Of a stretch of DNA of 64,000 nt, positions 42,305 through 51,338 are shown piece by piece (the first letter of the stretch is position 1; each line of letters starts with the position of its first letter). The DNA lies in NCBI RefSeq assembly GCF_900105055.1, contig NZ_FNTA01000004.1, positions 5,363,501 through 5,427,500 on the forward strand, written 5' to 3'. A program made the translations under genes and the position numbers. A model generated the notes under the pieces. It saw nothing but the letters and a program-made list of their open reading frames with translations. It ran no database searches and was not told the DNA's origin. Source of the DNA: Amycolatopsis lurida. GTDB taxonomy: Bacteria > Actinomycetota > Actinomycetes > Mycobacteriales > Pseudonocardiaceae.

Positions 42305-42493
42305 TCCGCGTGACCGGGCGGACGACACGCGTGACTGGATGGACGACACGAGTGCCGTCCGTCTGATCACACGTGTCGTCCACCTGATCACACGTGTCGT
42401 CCATCCAGTCACGCGAGATACGGCTCCAGACACGCGAGTTACGCCTTCAAGCACGCGAGATACGGCTCCAGACACGCGAGTGTCGCCCAGACA
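42305..42493. repeat. 21-bp tandem array, nine units
   Basis: Nine consecutive 21-bp units (starts 42305, 42326, 42347, 42368, 42389, 42410, 42431, 42452, 42473), most beginning CAC. Units 3-5 resemble CACACGTGTCGTCCACCTGA; units 6-9 resemble CACGCGAGATACGGCTCCAG; units 1-2 carry the complementary orientation. It lies between two TGAAGGCC palindromes. Confidence 0.85.
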
Positions 42494-42496
42494 CAC

Positions 42497-42539
42497 GAAG
42501 GCCCCCTTCACCGCGTCCAGCGCGGTGAAGGGGGCCTTC
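42497..42539. repeat. TGAAGGCC palindrome, copy 3
   Basis: 19-bp arms GAAGGCCCCCTTCACCGCG and complement, 5-nt loop, 15 bp beyond the stop of the ATPase on the minus strand. Confidence 0.9.
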
Positions 42540-42554
42540 ACGTACCTCCGAGGG

Positions 42555-44333
42555 TCAGTCGGCCACCGGGGCCAGCTTGCCCGCTTCCCAGGCCGCACGC
42601 CGCTCGGCCTGCAGCACCGGGTCCGCGACCGGGGCGGCCGACAGCAGACGACGGGTGTAGTCCTCGCGCGGCGAGTGCAGCACCTGGTCACGCGTGCCGA
42701 CCTCGACCAGCTTGCCGTGCTGCATCACCGCGACGCGGTCGGCCAGCAGGTCGACGACGGCGAGGTCGTGGCTGATGAACAGGCAGGCGAACTGCAGCGA
42801 GCGCTGCAGGTCCAGGAACAGGTCCAGCACCCGCGCCTGCACCGACACGTCCAGCGCCGAGGTGGGCTCGTCCGCGATCAGCAGCGCCGGGTCGAGCGAC
42901 AGCGCCCGCGCGATGGCGACGCGCTGACGCTGACCGCCGGACAGCTCGTGCGGGTAGCGGTTGCGGTAGTGGCCGCCGAGCTCGACCTTGTCCAAAAGGG
43001 ACGCCACGCGCTCGTTCAGGGCCTTGCCCTGCAGGAACTTGTGCAGCACCATCGGCTCGGCGATCGATTCGCCGATGGTCATCTTCGGGTCCAGTGTGGA
43101 CGCCGGGTCCTGGAACACGATCGAGAAGTACCGGCGCAGCGGGCGCAGGTCCTTGTTCGACATGTTCGTGATGTCCTTGCCCGCGATCGAGACGGTGCCC
43201 GAGGTCGGGGTCAGCAGGCGGATCGCGCAGCGGCCGACGGTCGACTTGCCGGAACCGGACTCGCCGACCAGGCCGACGATCTCGCCCTTGGCGATGCTCA
43301 GCGAGACGTCGTCCACCGCGCGGTTCTTCGCCTGGCCGCGACGGCCGGGGTACTCCAGCACGAGGTTCTTGATCTCGAGCGCGGGCGCGTTCTCCTCGAT
43401 CACCGCGGCGAGCTCGGAGTCCTCGAGGCGGATCTCCTCGGCGATCTTCGTGGCCTCGTCGCTGTCGGCGGAGATGCCCTCTTCGAGCAGGCGGCGGCCT
43501 TCCGGACGCTGGCCCAGCACGGGGACCGCGGCGAGCAGCTTGCGGGTGTACTCCTGCGACGGCGACGCGAACAGGTCGCGCACCGGCGCCTCTTCGACGA
43601 TGTTGCCCTGGTACATCACGACCACGCGGTCGGCGAGGTCGGCGACGACCCCCATGTCGTGCGTGATCAGCACGATCGCGGTGTTGAGGGTGTCGCGCAG
43701 CTTGCGCAGCAGGCCGAGGATCTCCGCCTGCACGGTGACGTCGAGCGCCGTGGTCGGCTCGTCGGCGATGATGACCTTCGGGTCGCAAGAGATCGCCATC
43801 GCGATGACGACGCGCTGCCGCAGACCGCCGGAGAGCTGGTGCGGGTACTGCTTGAAGCGCAGCGGCGGGTTCGGGATGCCGACCATCTCCAGCAGCTCGA
43901 TGGCGCGCTTGTCGGCGGCTTCCTTCGAGATGTCCTGGTGCGAGCGGAGCGCCTCGCGCAGCTGCCAGCCGACGGTGTAAACCGGGTTGAGCGCGGTCAT
44001 CGGCTCCTGGAAGATCATCGCGACCTGGTTGCCGCGGATCTTCTGGAGGTCCTTCTCCTTGAGATCGGCCAGGTTGCGGTCCCCGAGGCGGAGTTCGCCC
44101 GCGATCCGGCTCGTCTTCGGGAGCAGCCCGAGCACCGACATCGAGGTCACCGACTTGCCGGAACCGGACTCACCGACCACCGCGACGATCTCACCCGGTT
44201 TGACGTCGAATCCGATGCCCTTGACGGCGTTGACCACGCCCTCGTCGGTCGGGAACGAGACGCTCAGGTCGGAGATGGACAGAACCGAACCCGACACGCC
44301 GCCGAGGTCCGACGATGCTGCTTCAGTGCTCAC
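42555..44333 (-). CDS. Fused dual ATPase of the peptide ABC transporter (DppD-DppF)
   Basis: 592 aa containing two complete ABC domains. Domain 1 (about 15-270): Walker A VVGESGSGKSVTSMSVLGL, signature LSGGLRQRVVIAMAI, Walker B VIIADEPTTALDV. Domain 2 (about 315-565): VGLVGESGSGKSTVGRC, LSGGQRQRVAIARAL, LLIADEPTSALDV. Both have the C-terminal oligopeptide extension (SPSQEYTRKLLAAVP, SPREDYTRRLLSAAP). It should power the permeases at 40209-42165 although it is convergent with them. GTG 44333 follows AAGGG by about 7 nt. Confidence 0.93.
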   Translation of the reverse strand: MSTEAASSDLGGVSGSVLSISDLSVSFPTDEGVVNAVKGIGFDVKPGEIVAVVGESGSGKSVTSMSVLGLLPKTSRIAGELRLGDRNLADLKEKDLQKIRGNQVAMIFQEPMTALNPVYTVGWQLREALRSHQDISKEAADKRAIELLEMVGIPNPPLRFKQYPHQLSGGLRQRVVIAMAISCDPKVIIADEPTTALDVTVQAEILGLLRKLRDTLNTAIVLITHDMGVVADLADRVVVMYQGNIVEEAPVRDLFASPSQEYTRKLLAAVPVLGQRPEGRRLLEEGISADSDEATKIAEEIRLEDSELAAVIEENAPALEIKNLVLEYPGRRGQAKNRAVDDVSLSIAKGEIVGLVGESGSGKSTVGRCAIRLLTPTSGTVSIAGKDITNMSNKDLRPLRRYFSIVFQDPASTLDPKMTIGESIAEPMVLHKFLQGKALNERVASLLDKVELGGHYRNRYPHELSGGQRQRVAIARALSLDPALLIADEPTSALDVSVQARVLDLFLDLQRSLQFACLFISHDLAVVDLLADRVAVMQHGKLVEVGTRDQVLHSPREDYTRRLLSAAPVADPVLQAERRAAWEAGKLAPVAD

Positions 44334-44478
44334 CAAGATGCCCTTCGTGGGGGTACATATGGTCACGACGCAGTGCCCGTGACTCGCGCGAGGATAACCG
44401 AGAGTCGCCCGACTAAGGTCGGTGCTCTCCGGCTTCCGTTCCCGACACCCTATAAAGGAAAGCGCGCCGTGTTCGAAT

Positions 44479-44484
44479 TAGTCT
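44479..44484 (+). promoter_or_regulatory. -10 of the leaderless mshB transcript
   Basis: TAGTCT is 7 nt before GTG 44492. Confidence 0.5.
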
Positions 44485-44491
44485 TCAAGCC

Positions 44492-45334
44492 GTGATCTCC
44501 GATCTGCCCAAATTGCTGCTCGTGCACGCCCATCCGGACGACGAGAGCATCACCACCGGTGGCACCATCGCGCGTTACGCCGCCGAAGGCGCCGAAGTGA
44601 CCGTCGTCACGTGCACGCTCGGTGAGGAAGGCGAGATCATCCCGCCGTCCCTCGACGGTCTCGGTTCGTGGGCTTCGGACCAGCTCGGCGGCTACCGCGC
44701 GGGCGAGCTGGCGTCGGCCTGCGCGGCGCTGGGCGTCACCCGGCACCGGTATCTCGGCGGCATCGGCCGCTGGCGTGACTCGGGTATGGCCGGGACGCCG
44801 TCCGCGGCGCATCCGCGCGCGTTCTCCGGCGGCGACCTCGGGGAGCAGGCGGCTCAGCTCGCCGAGATCCTCGACGAGGTCCGGCCACAGGTCGTCGTCA
44901 CGTATGACGCCTTCGGGGGTTACGGGCACCCTGACCACATCCGCGCGCACGAGGTCACGATGGCCGCGGCACCGAAGGCCGCGTCGGTCGAGCGGGTCTT
45001 CCACACGGTTTCCTCCCGCGACGCCGTCGCGGCGGGCCTCGCCGCGCTGCGCGGACGCTCTCCGTTCCGGGTCCCCGAAGACGGCGAACTGCCGGTGACG
45101 CCGGACGAGACCATCACGACCGTCGTCGACGTCGGTGCGCACATCCCGGCGAAGGCGGCCGCGCTGCGGGCGCACGAGACCCAGGTCAGCGTGCCCGCTC
45201 CGCCGCATCTCGCGGATCACTTCGCGCTGAGCAACGACATCGCGCAGCCGATCACCCCGAACGAGTACTTCGTGCTCGCGCACGGACCGGCCGAAGGCGC
45301 CGCGGCCGATCTGTTCGGGGGCCTCGCGAGGTGA
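44492..45334 (+). CDS. mshB: N-acetyl-1-D-myo-inositol-2-amino-2-deoxyglucopyranoside deacetylase
   Basis: 280 aa. Zinc enzyme that deacetylates GlcNAc-inositol in mycothiol synthesis. AHPDDE at 13-18 holds the metal His and Asp and the catalytic Asp; the third zinc His is in YGHPDHIRAH (about 147). GGTIARYAAEGAEVTVVTCTLGEEGE fits the LmbE/PIG-L fold. GTGA overlap with the next gene. In mycobacteria the same gene is followed by a membrane protein as here (Rv1170-Rv1171). Confidence 0.95.
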   Translation: MISDLPKLLLVHAHPDDESITTGGTIARYAAEGAEVTVVTCTLGEEGEIIPPSLDGLGSWASDQLGGYRAGELASACAALGVTRHRYLGGIGRWRDSGMAGTPSAAHPRAFSGGDLGEQAAQLAEILDEVRPQVVVTYDAFGGYGHPDHIRAHEVTMAAAPKAASVERVFHTVSSRDAVAAGLAALRGRSPFRVPEDGELPVTPDETITTVVDVGAHIPAKAAALRAHETQVSVPAPPHLADHFALSNDIAQPITPNEYFVLAHGPAEGAAADLFGGLAR

Positions 45335-45738
45335 ACCCGCCGCTCACCTCGCGGCAGCGTCTGCTGCTGGCCTTGCTGACCTTCGACGCGTTCCTGCTCG
45401 GATCGCTCGAACTGTTCTTCCTGCCGCTCCGGCTCGACGGGATCGTGTTGCCGAAGCTCGGTGACGCGCCCCTGCCGGTGACCGTGGTGCTCGCGGTGAT
45501 CACCACCCCGCTGCTGGTGCGGACGACCGCGAAAGTGGTGCGGCCCTCCTTTTCGGTGATTCCGCTGCTCGTCTGGGTACTAGTCGTACTCGTGATGGGC
45601 GTGACCGGCCCCGGTGGTGATCTGGTGCTGATACAGGACTGGCGGGCCTTGCTGCTGATCGGCGGCGGGGCACTGCCGGGAGCGATGGCGCTGGGTGGCG
45701 GTCTCGGCAAGGCGGCGAAGGGAGTTAGCGGTGGGTGA
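45331..45738 (+). CDS. Rv1171-like four-helix membrane protein
   Basis: 135 aa, four hydrophobic stretches (about 10-30, 48-65, 72-92, 103-122); RQRLLLALLTFDAFLLGSLELFFLPLR opens it. Unknown function; always by mshB in my recollection of mycobacterial order. GTG start overlaps mshB by 4 bp. Confidence 0.8.
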   Translation: MNPPLTSRQRLLLALLTFDAFLLGSLELFFLPLRLDGIVLPKLGDAPLPVTVVLAVITTPLLVRTTAKVVRPSFSVIPLLVWVLVVLVMGVTGPGGDLVLIQDWRALLLIGGGALPGAMALGGGLGKAAKGVSGG

Positions 45739-46537
45739 AGCGATTTCGGACCGTCAGGTCGTGGCGGTGCTGCGACCGTTCGTCCGGGCCTGTGGGCCGA
45801 TGGTCGACGCGCTGCGTGACGCGGATCCGTTCGGCCTCCAGGCCAGGGGACGCCGCCACGAGGACCTCGACGGCGTCGAGCCCAAACTGAAGGACAAACT
45901 GCTCGACGGGATCACGTCGGTCAAGGTGCCCGGCACCGCGGCCTGGGCGGAGATGTCGAACTACCAGCGGACCCATTGGTGGGTGAACCGGGTCGGCCGG
46001 GTCACCGCGCTGATCACCGCGATCCCCGGTCTCGGCGGCGCGCTCGCCGACCGGTTGCCCGTGCAGGACGCGCTCGGCTCGGCGTCGCAGGGGGTGCTGC
46101 TGTGCGCGATCGCGGGGGAGTACGGCGTGACCGACGTCGGCGCACGGGTCCGGCTGATCGCGTGGGTGCTCTTCGAACGCGACATCGACCCGGTGATCGC
46201 GGCGGGCAAACACGCCGAACACGACAAGGCTGCCGAAGACGACGAAGCGGCGAAGCTCACCGAAGAAATCGACGACGCCAAGAAGAAGCACGGCAAGGTC
46301 ACCTTCAAGGCGGCCGCCGGCACGCTGTGGCGCCTCGGCCGGGGTCTGCTCGGCATCGTCGACGAACTGGAAAAGCGGCCTCGCGGCCGTCTTTTCCACC
46401 GTGCGCTCGGGAAACTGCCGGTCGTCGGCATGGCGGGCGACTACCTCGGCGAGCGGTCCGGCCTCAAACGCGTCTGGAAGCGGGCGCACGAGTGGTTCAC
46501 CCAGCATCCTGAGGGCGAGCTCACTTCCAGAACATGA
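45731..46537 (+). CDS. Conserved protein of unknown function, mshB operon
   Basis: 268 aa, not recognised. Helical N-terminal half (VVAVLRPFVRACGPMVDALR) with YQRTHWWVNRVGRVTALITAIPGLGGALADRLP and CAIAGEYGVTDVGARVRLIAWVLFERDI; C-terminal charged coiled region (TEEIDDAKKKHGKVTFK). The middle (about 90-145) is amphipathic, so peripheral membrane association is plausible. GGAG 6 nt before GTG 45731; overlaps the previous gene by 8 bp and the convergent protease gene by 17 bp. Confidence 0.75.
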   Translation: MGEAISDRQVVAVLRPFVRACGPMVDALRDADPFGLQARGRRHEDLDGVEPKLKDKLLDGITSVKVPGTAAWAEMSNYQRTHWWVNRVGRVTALITAIPGLGGALADRLPVQDALGSASQGVLLCAIAGEYGVTDVGARVRLIAWVLFERDIDPVIAAGKHAEHDKAAEDDEAAKLTEEIDDAKKKHGKVTFKAAAGTLWRLGRGLLGIVDELEKRPRGRLFHRALGKLPVVGMAGDYLGERSGLKRVWKRAHEWFTQHPEGELTSRT

Positions 46538-47297
46538 ACGCGTCTTGTCCGTATTGCGCGGCGAGCGTGAATCCGCCGACGGCGTCGAAGATCGCGTAGG
46601 ACACATCCCAGAACAAGGGGCTGGCTCCGGGGACGGCGATCAGCACGGCGAACAGCGCCAGCGGCGCCCACGGCCGGACCTTCGCGCCGAACTCCCGCGC
46701 GCCCGGCGAAAGGTACGGCTCGATCGCGCCCCAGCCGTCGAGTCCGGGGATCGGCAGGATGTTCAGGATGAACGTGACGACCTGAAGCAGCGCCAGGAAC
46801 GAAAGCCCGATGACGAGACCGGAGGACATCGGCACCAGCGCGATGACGAGGGTCAGCAGGACACCGACGCCGAGGTTGCTCAGTGGTCCGGCGAGTGACA
46901 CCCACGACTGGACCCCGCGTGACCGCAGTCGTCCGTGTTCGATCCAGACCGCGCCGCCCGGCAGCGGGATGCCGCCGATGACGAGGAATACCAACGGCAG
47001 GACGATGGACAGGATCGGATCCGTGTATTTCCGGACGTCCATGGACAGATAACCCTTGTGGGCGACGCTGTGGTCACCACCGCGGAACGCGACGACGGCG
47101 TGGCCGAATTCGTGGAGCGTCAGCGACGCCACCCAGCCGCCGGCGACGAGCAGGATCACGCCGATGGTGATCAGCGGGTCGTAGTCCTGCCGGGAAATCG
47201 TGGTGTTGTCACCGAAAGCCGCCAGCACACCGCCCAGGACGGTGACCGCGAGGATGCCGAGGAAGATCGGGCTTGGCCGCACTGCTGATCTCTGCAC
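46521..47297 (-). CDS. Site-2-type (M50) membrane metalloprotease
   Basis: 258 aa, about six transmembrane segments. HEFGH (about 62-66) supplies two zinc ligands and the catalytic Glu; NILPIPGLDGWG (near 188) supplies the third ligand Asp. It lacks a PDZ domain, so it fits the short membrane subgroup rather than Rip1. The target is unknown. GTG 47297 is directly next to GGAGGG, a poor spacing; GTG 47282 is an alternative. Confidence 0.88.
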   Translation of the reverse strand: MQRSAVRPSPIFLGILAVTVLGGVLAAFGDNTTISRQDYDPLITIGVILLVAGGWVASLTLHEFGHAVVAFRGGDHSVAHKGYLSMDVRKYTDPILSIVLPLVFLVIGGIPLPGGAVWIEHGRLRSRGVQSWVSLAGPLSNLGVGVLLTLVIALVPMSSGLVIGLSFLALLQVVTFILNILPIPGLDGWGAIEPYLSPGAREFGAKVRPWAPLALFAVLIAVPGASPLFWDVSYAIFDAVGGFTLAAQYGQDAFMFWK

Positions 47298-47387
47298 CCC
47301 TCCAGTCTTCCGTATGCCCGATGTGAAGTTCTCGGCGTGTCCCCTTGCGCGATGAGGCGCGGGTATCCCCCGAACTCGCTACTCCGC

Positions 47388-47416
47388 TTGACCTGACCGC
47401 ACTACACGGGTGTAAT
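47388..47416 (+). promoter_or_regulatory. SigA-type promoter of the whiB gene
   Basis: TTGACC, 17 bp spacer, TGTAAT: the best consensus-like vegetative promoter in the window. Predicted start near 47423. Confidence 0.6.
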
Positions 47417-47453
47417 CACAGTGATGTCATTCGTCGCTGGAAGGGGGCGGCGG

Positions 47454-47837
47454 ATGGTGTTTCAACACCGCCAGCCTGGGGAGTGCGTGGACAGCGAGGA
47501 GGCGGACGTGCGGTTGGAAGCAGATGGAAGGGAATGGGGGCAAGTCGTGGGTTGGGGTGAGGTCCCGGAGCAGCAACTGGGCGATCTCACCGAGCTTTTC
47601 GACGATGCCTCCGCGGAAGAGCAGGACTGGCAGGAACGGGCCCTCTGCGCGCAGACGGACCCGGAGGCGTTCTTCCCCGAGAAGGGCGGCTCCACCCGTG
47701 AAGCCAAGCGGATCTGCCTCGGTTGCGAGGTCAAGGACGAGTGCCTCGAGTACGCCCTCGCGCATGACGAGCGGTTCGGTATTTGGGGCGGGCTCTCCGA
47801 ACGTGAGCGTAGGAAACTGAAAAAGCGAGCTGTGTGA
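47454..47837 (+). CDS. WhiB-family Fe-S regulator (WhiB2/WhmD-like)
   Basis: 127 aa. Four cluster Cys in ALCAQTDPEAFFPEKGGSTREA, ICLGCEVKDEC; then the turn GIWGGLSERERRKLKKRAV. The C-terminal 75 residues are nearly those of WhiB2/WhmD, essential for septation in relatives. The 45-residue N-terminal part is variable. ATG 47454 has AAGGGGG 6 nt upstream; ATG 47424 lies 7 nt from the -10 and could be a leaderless start adding ten residues. Confidence 0.93.
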   Translation: MVFQHRQPGECVDSEEADVRLEADGREWGQVVGWGEVPEQQLGDLTELFDDASAEEQDWQERALCAQTDPEAFFPEKGGSTREAKRICLGCEVKDECLEYALAHDERFGIWGGLSERERRKLKKRAV

Positions 47838-47970
47838 CGGCGATCTCCGGCGGCCTGAGCGCGCCGGAGATCGCTTACGCCCGCTTCCACATCGTGGGGC
47901 CACCAACGGGTGACAGGGTCGCGTCGTAGGGTGGCGGCACTCGACTTCGCCGCCACATCTGGAGTGCCCG

Positions 47971-50900
47971 TTGTCCCGCACTGCCGCGTCACCTGTGTTG
48001 CGCACGGTCCCCGTTCTGGCCATTGTGGTCTGTCACAACGGCGAGAACTGGTTGCCACTGGCACTTTCCGCGCTGCGGCGCAGCGGAGTCCGGCCGCGGC
48101 ACATCCTCGCGGTCGACACCGGATCCACCGATGGGACGGCGAAGATCCTCGCCGACGCGGCGTCCGTCGGCGAAGCGCCGGTCTTGGACGGAATTCTCAC
48201 ACTTTCCCGTGATGTCGGCTTCGGCGCCGCCGTCGGCGAGGCCGTCGAGCACGCCGTCGAACGCTGGGGTGATCCCGGTGGCTGGCTCTGGCTCCTGCAC
48301 GACGACTGCGCGCCGGAACCCGACTGTCTCGAAAACCTGTTGGCAGCGGCCGAAAACGAGCCAGAGGCGACGGTGCTCGGCCCGCTCGCGGTCGACTGGA
48401 GCGATCCGCGGCTCATCGTCGAAGCCGGGTTGTCGACCGACGCCATCGGTCACCGGCAACAGGTCGCACCGGACGAGAGCGACATCGCCGTGCTCGCCGT
48501 GCCGAGCGCGGGATCGCTGGTGCGGCGGGAAGTCTGGCACGACCTCGGCGGCTACGACCCCCGCTTTTCCTTGCTGCGCGAGGATCTCGACTTCGGCTGG
48601 CGCGCCAACGCCGCGGGCGGCCGGGTGCTTTCGGTGCCGACGGCCCGGCTCCGGCACGCTCGCGCGCTCAGCACCGGGCAGCGCGAACCGGACGCCCTCG
48701 AGCTTCCCCTCGCGACGGCGAACCGCGCGCACGGGCTGCGGGTGTTCCTCGTCAACTGCTCCCCACTGTCCTTTTGGTTCGGACTTTTTCGAATCCCGGT
48801 GTTCGCGGTGCTGAGGGCGCTCGCGTTCCTGGTGCTGCGGCGCACCGGCGAGGCGGGCGCGGAACTCGCGGCCGCCTGGTACCTGCTGCGCGGGCGCGGC
48901 GGGTTGCGCGCGGCCCGCGCCGAACGCCGGAAGACCGGCAGGCCGGGCCATGTCCGAGGACTGTTCACCGGCCGGATGACGCGGGTGCGCAACGCGGTGC
49001 GCGCCGGTGTCGTCGGTCTCGTCCGGCGTGGCGTCGAACGGGATTTCGCCCTCGGGACGGTGCCGGAGAGCGTCGATCAGGAAGGGGCCTGGATTCCGCC
49101 GGAGGCGGTGAAGGCCGGACAGGAGCGGCCGGTCGGGCCCGGCGCGCTGCCGGCGGGAGCGATGCGCGGGGTCGGCTCGCGGGGGACTGGTCTGCGGCGG
49201 CCCAGCGGGGTCGTCGCGGTCGCGGTTCCCGAGAAACCCGCGGCGGCTGGGCCGAAACCGTCACCGGTGCCGCGGGACGGCGGGCGGCGGCCGGAACCCG
49301 AGCTCGTGTTCGTCGAGGTGGACCGGAAACGCGTCCTGGGCGCGACCGTGTTCGCCCCGCCGGTGCTCATGCTCGTGGTGCTGACGGCACTCGCGTTCGT
49401 GATCAACGGTTCGCGGCTCGGGCTGGACCTTTTCGGCGGGAAGCTGCTGCCGGTCGGCGGGCTCGGCGAGATCTGGTCGTCGTATCTCGCGCCGTGGCAC
49501 GCGATCGCGGGCGGGACCGCGAGCCCCGCGCCCGCGACATTGCCGGTGCTGGGCACGCTCGGCGCGATCTTCACCCCGATCGGCGGGCCTGCGGCACTGG
49601 TCGCGATCCTGCTGATCGGTGACATCCCGCTCGCCGCTCTGAGCGCGTACGCCGCCACTCGTCACCTTCGCGTGCGTCGCTGGGTCCGGGCCGTCGTCGC
49701 GGCGGCATATGGCGTGCTCCCCGCGGCCACCGCTTCGGTCGCGCAGGGACGTGTCGACGTCGTCGTCGTGCACCTGCTGCTGCCCCTGGTGATCGCGGGC
49801 ATCGTCGGGCTGCTGGTCCGTGCGGACTCGCGCTGGCTGCACGTTTCCGCGCTGAGCGCGATCGGCCTGGCGCTGATCGGCGCCTTCTCACCGCTGGCGC
49901 ACGCGCTGGCATTGGTCGGGTTGCTCATCGGGTTCGTGGTGCTGCCGTCGCCGACCGGGCTCGCGCGGCGGATCGCGTCGGTCGGCATCGTGGTGTTCCT
50001 GCCGCTGGCGTTGCTGCTGCCGTGGCCGAGTGTGCTGCTGCGGCATCCGGAACTGCTGTTGCACGGGCTCGGCGGCGGCGCCACGGCGGCGTCCGGGGCC
50101 GACCTCGCCGGACTGGACCCGGGCGGTCCCGGCGCGTGGCCGATCGGGGTGGCGCTGGTCGCGGCCGCGATCGTCGCGCTGGTGGTCCGGCCGTCGAAGG
50201 GCGCGGGCGGCGGTGTCGCGGTCGTCGTGCTGGGTGTGCTCGGGCTCGTGGCGGTGCGGTTCGTCGCGGTGACGCCGATGTCGGGTGGCGCGCACGCGAC
50301 CGGGTACGCCGGGGTGCCGCTGCTGGTGATCAGCGCGGGGTTGCTGTGGACGGTGCTGGCGACCTGGCAGCGAGGCGGGTCCGGGGTCGACCCCGCGCCG
50401 TGGCTGGCGAAGGTCACGGCCGTGGCCGGGGTGCTCGTGCTGCTGGCGTTGGCGACCGGTGCGGTCGTCGCCGGACGGGAAGGGCCGTTGCGGGCGGGTG
50501 AGCGTCCTTCACTGGCTCCGGAGATTTCCGCGGAGCTGGCTTCGAGTGGCCGCTCGGTGCTGGTGATCGGGCCTGTTCAGGACGGTGCCCGGCAGACCGG
50601 TGGGCGGTTGCCGAGTTTCGGCGACGACGAGTTCGCGCCGACGCCGGGCAGCGCCGATCGGCTCGCCTCGTGGCGCCGGGATCTCCTGCAAGGCTCGCCG
50701 GACGCCGTCAAACAGGCCTTCGCGGCTGCTTTGGCCTCGGGGGTGTCGTATGTCGTGCTGCCGAGCGGCGCGGATGGTGGCGCCTTCGTCGAACTCGCGC
50801 GTGATCTGGTGGCCCCGGCCGCGCCGACCTCCGACGGGCGGCCGGTGCTGCGGCTGCTGCCCGCCGGCGGACAGGTGGCGTTGATCTCGCCGGAACTGGC

Positions 50901-51243
50901 GCAGGCGGCCGTGACCGGGAAGGGCGCGCCGGGGGCGTCGCCCGGGGTGGCGCCGGTGCAGGCCGGGCTGCCGGACGTGCGGGTGCGCGTCTCGGAAGGC
51001 CCGACCGGGCGGCTGCTCGTGCTGGCCGCGGAGTTCGAGGCGGGCTGGCAGGCGAGTGTGGACGGCAAAGCCGTGCCGATCGTGCGGGCTTGGGGCCACC
51101 AGGTCGCGGTCTCGGTGCCGCCCACGCCCTCGGAGGTCGTGGTGGAGCACCAGGGGACCACGCGGAACCTGCTGCTGCTGGCGCAGATGGCGGCGGTGCT
51201 GTTCACGCTGCTGACCGCTGTGCCTACGCGGAGGCGCTCTTGA
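47971..51243 (+). CDS. Giant membrane glycosyltransferase (GT2 + polytopic C-terminal)
   Basis: 1090 aa. GT2 domain about 12-245: VLAIVVCHNGENWLPLALSAL, DTGSTDGTAKIL, LHDDCAPEPD (DxD-like), and LREDLDFGWRANAAGGRV. A basic linker (310-440) rich in Arg/Gly leads to about 11-12 transmembrane helices (450-850) and a soluble extracytoplasmic C-terminal domain to about 1060 plus a last helix. Probably uses a nucleotide or polyprenyl sugar to build an envelope glycan; lies beside mannose genes. TTG start with GGAG 6 nt upstream. GC3 and valine content are very high. Confidence 0.88.
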   Translation: MSRTAASPVLRTVPVLAIVVCHNGENWLPLALSALRRSGVRPRHILAVDTGSTDGTAKILADAASVGEAPVLDGILTLSRDVGFGAAVGEAVEHAVERWGDPGGWLWLLHDDCAPEPDCLENLLAAAENEPEATVLGPLAVDWSDPRLIVEAGLSTDAIGHRQQVAPDESDIAVLAVPSAGSLVRREVWHDLGGYDPRFSLLREDLDFGWRANAAGGRVLSVPTARLRHARALSTGQREPDALELPLATANRAHGLRVFLVNCSPLSFWFGLFRIPVFAVLRALAFLVLRRTGEAGAELAAAWYLLRGRGGLRAARAERRKTGRPGHVRGLFTGRMTRVRNAVRAGVVGLVRRGVERDFALGTVPESVDQEGAWIPPEAVKAGQERPVGPGALPAGAMRGVGSRGTGLRRPSGVVAVAVPEKPAAAGPKPSPVPRDGGRRPEPELVFVEVDRKRVLGATVFAPPVLMLVVLTALAFVINGSRLGLDLFGGKLLPVGGLGEIWSSYLAPWHAIAGGTASPAPATLPVLGTLGAIFTPIGGPAALVAILLIGDIPLAALSAYAATRHLRVRRWVRAVVAAAYGVLPAATASVAQGRVDVVVVHLLLPLVIAGIVGLLVRADSRWLHVSALSAIGLALIGAFSPLAHALALVGLLIGFVVLPSPTGLARRIASVGIVVFLPLALLLPWPSVLLRHPELLLHGLGGGATAASGADLAGLDPGGPGAWPIGVALVAAAIVALVVRPSKGAGGGVAVVVLGVLGLVAVRFVAVTPMSGGAHATGYAGVPLLVISAGLLWTVLATWQRGGSGVDPAPWLAKVTAVAGVLVLLALATGAVVAGREGPLRAGERPSLAPEISAELASSGRSVLVIGPVQDGARQTGGRLPSFGDDEFAPTPGSADRLASWRRDLLQGSPDAVKQAFAAALASGVSYVVLPSGADGGAFVELARDLVAPAAPTSDGRPVLRLLPAGGQVALISPELAQAAVTGKGAPGASPGVAPVQAGLPDVRVRVSEGPTGRLLVLAAEFEAGWQASVDGKAVPIVRAWGHQVAVSVPPTPSEVVVEHQGTTRNLLLLAQMAAVLFTLLTAVPTRRRS

Positions 51244-51338
51244 GGTTCTTTCGGAAGTCCTGAAGGCGCTCTTTGAGACGTTGAGCGTTCTCCACGCGGG
51301 CCTTCAGCGGTCGGCTGGGCTTCGGCTCGTGTCCCGAA

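Noticed and set aside
42305..42493. CRISPR array
   Set aside because: Units are contiguous 21-mers with no spacers and vary gradually.
42233..42691. 152-codon minus-strand ORF with heptapeptide repeats
   Set aside because: It results from the 21-bp array, whose period is a multiple of three; its remaining part is antisense to the ATPase gene.
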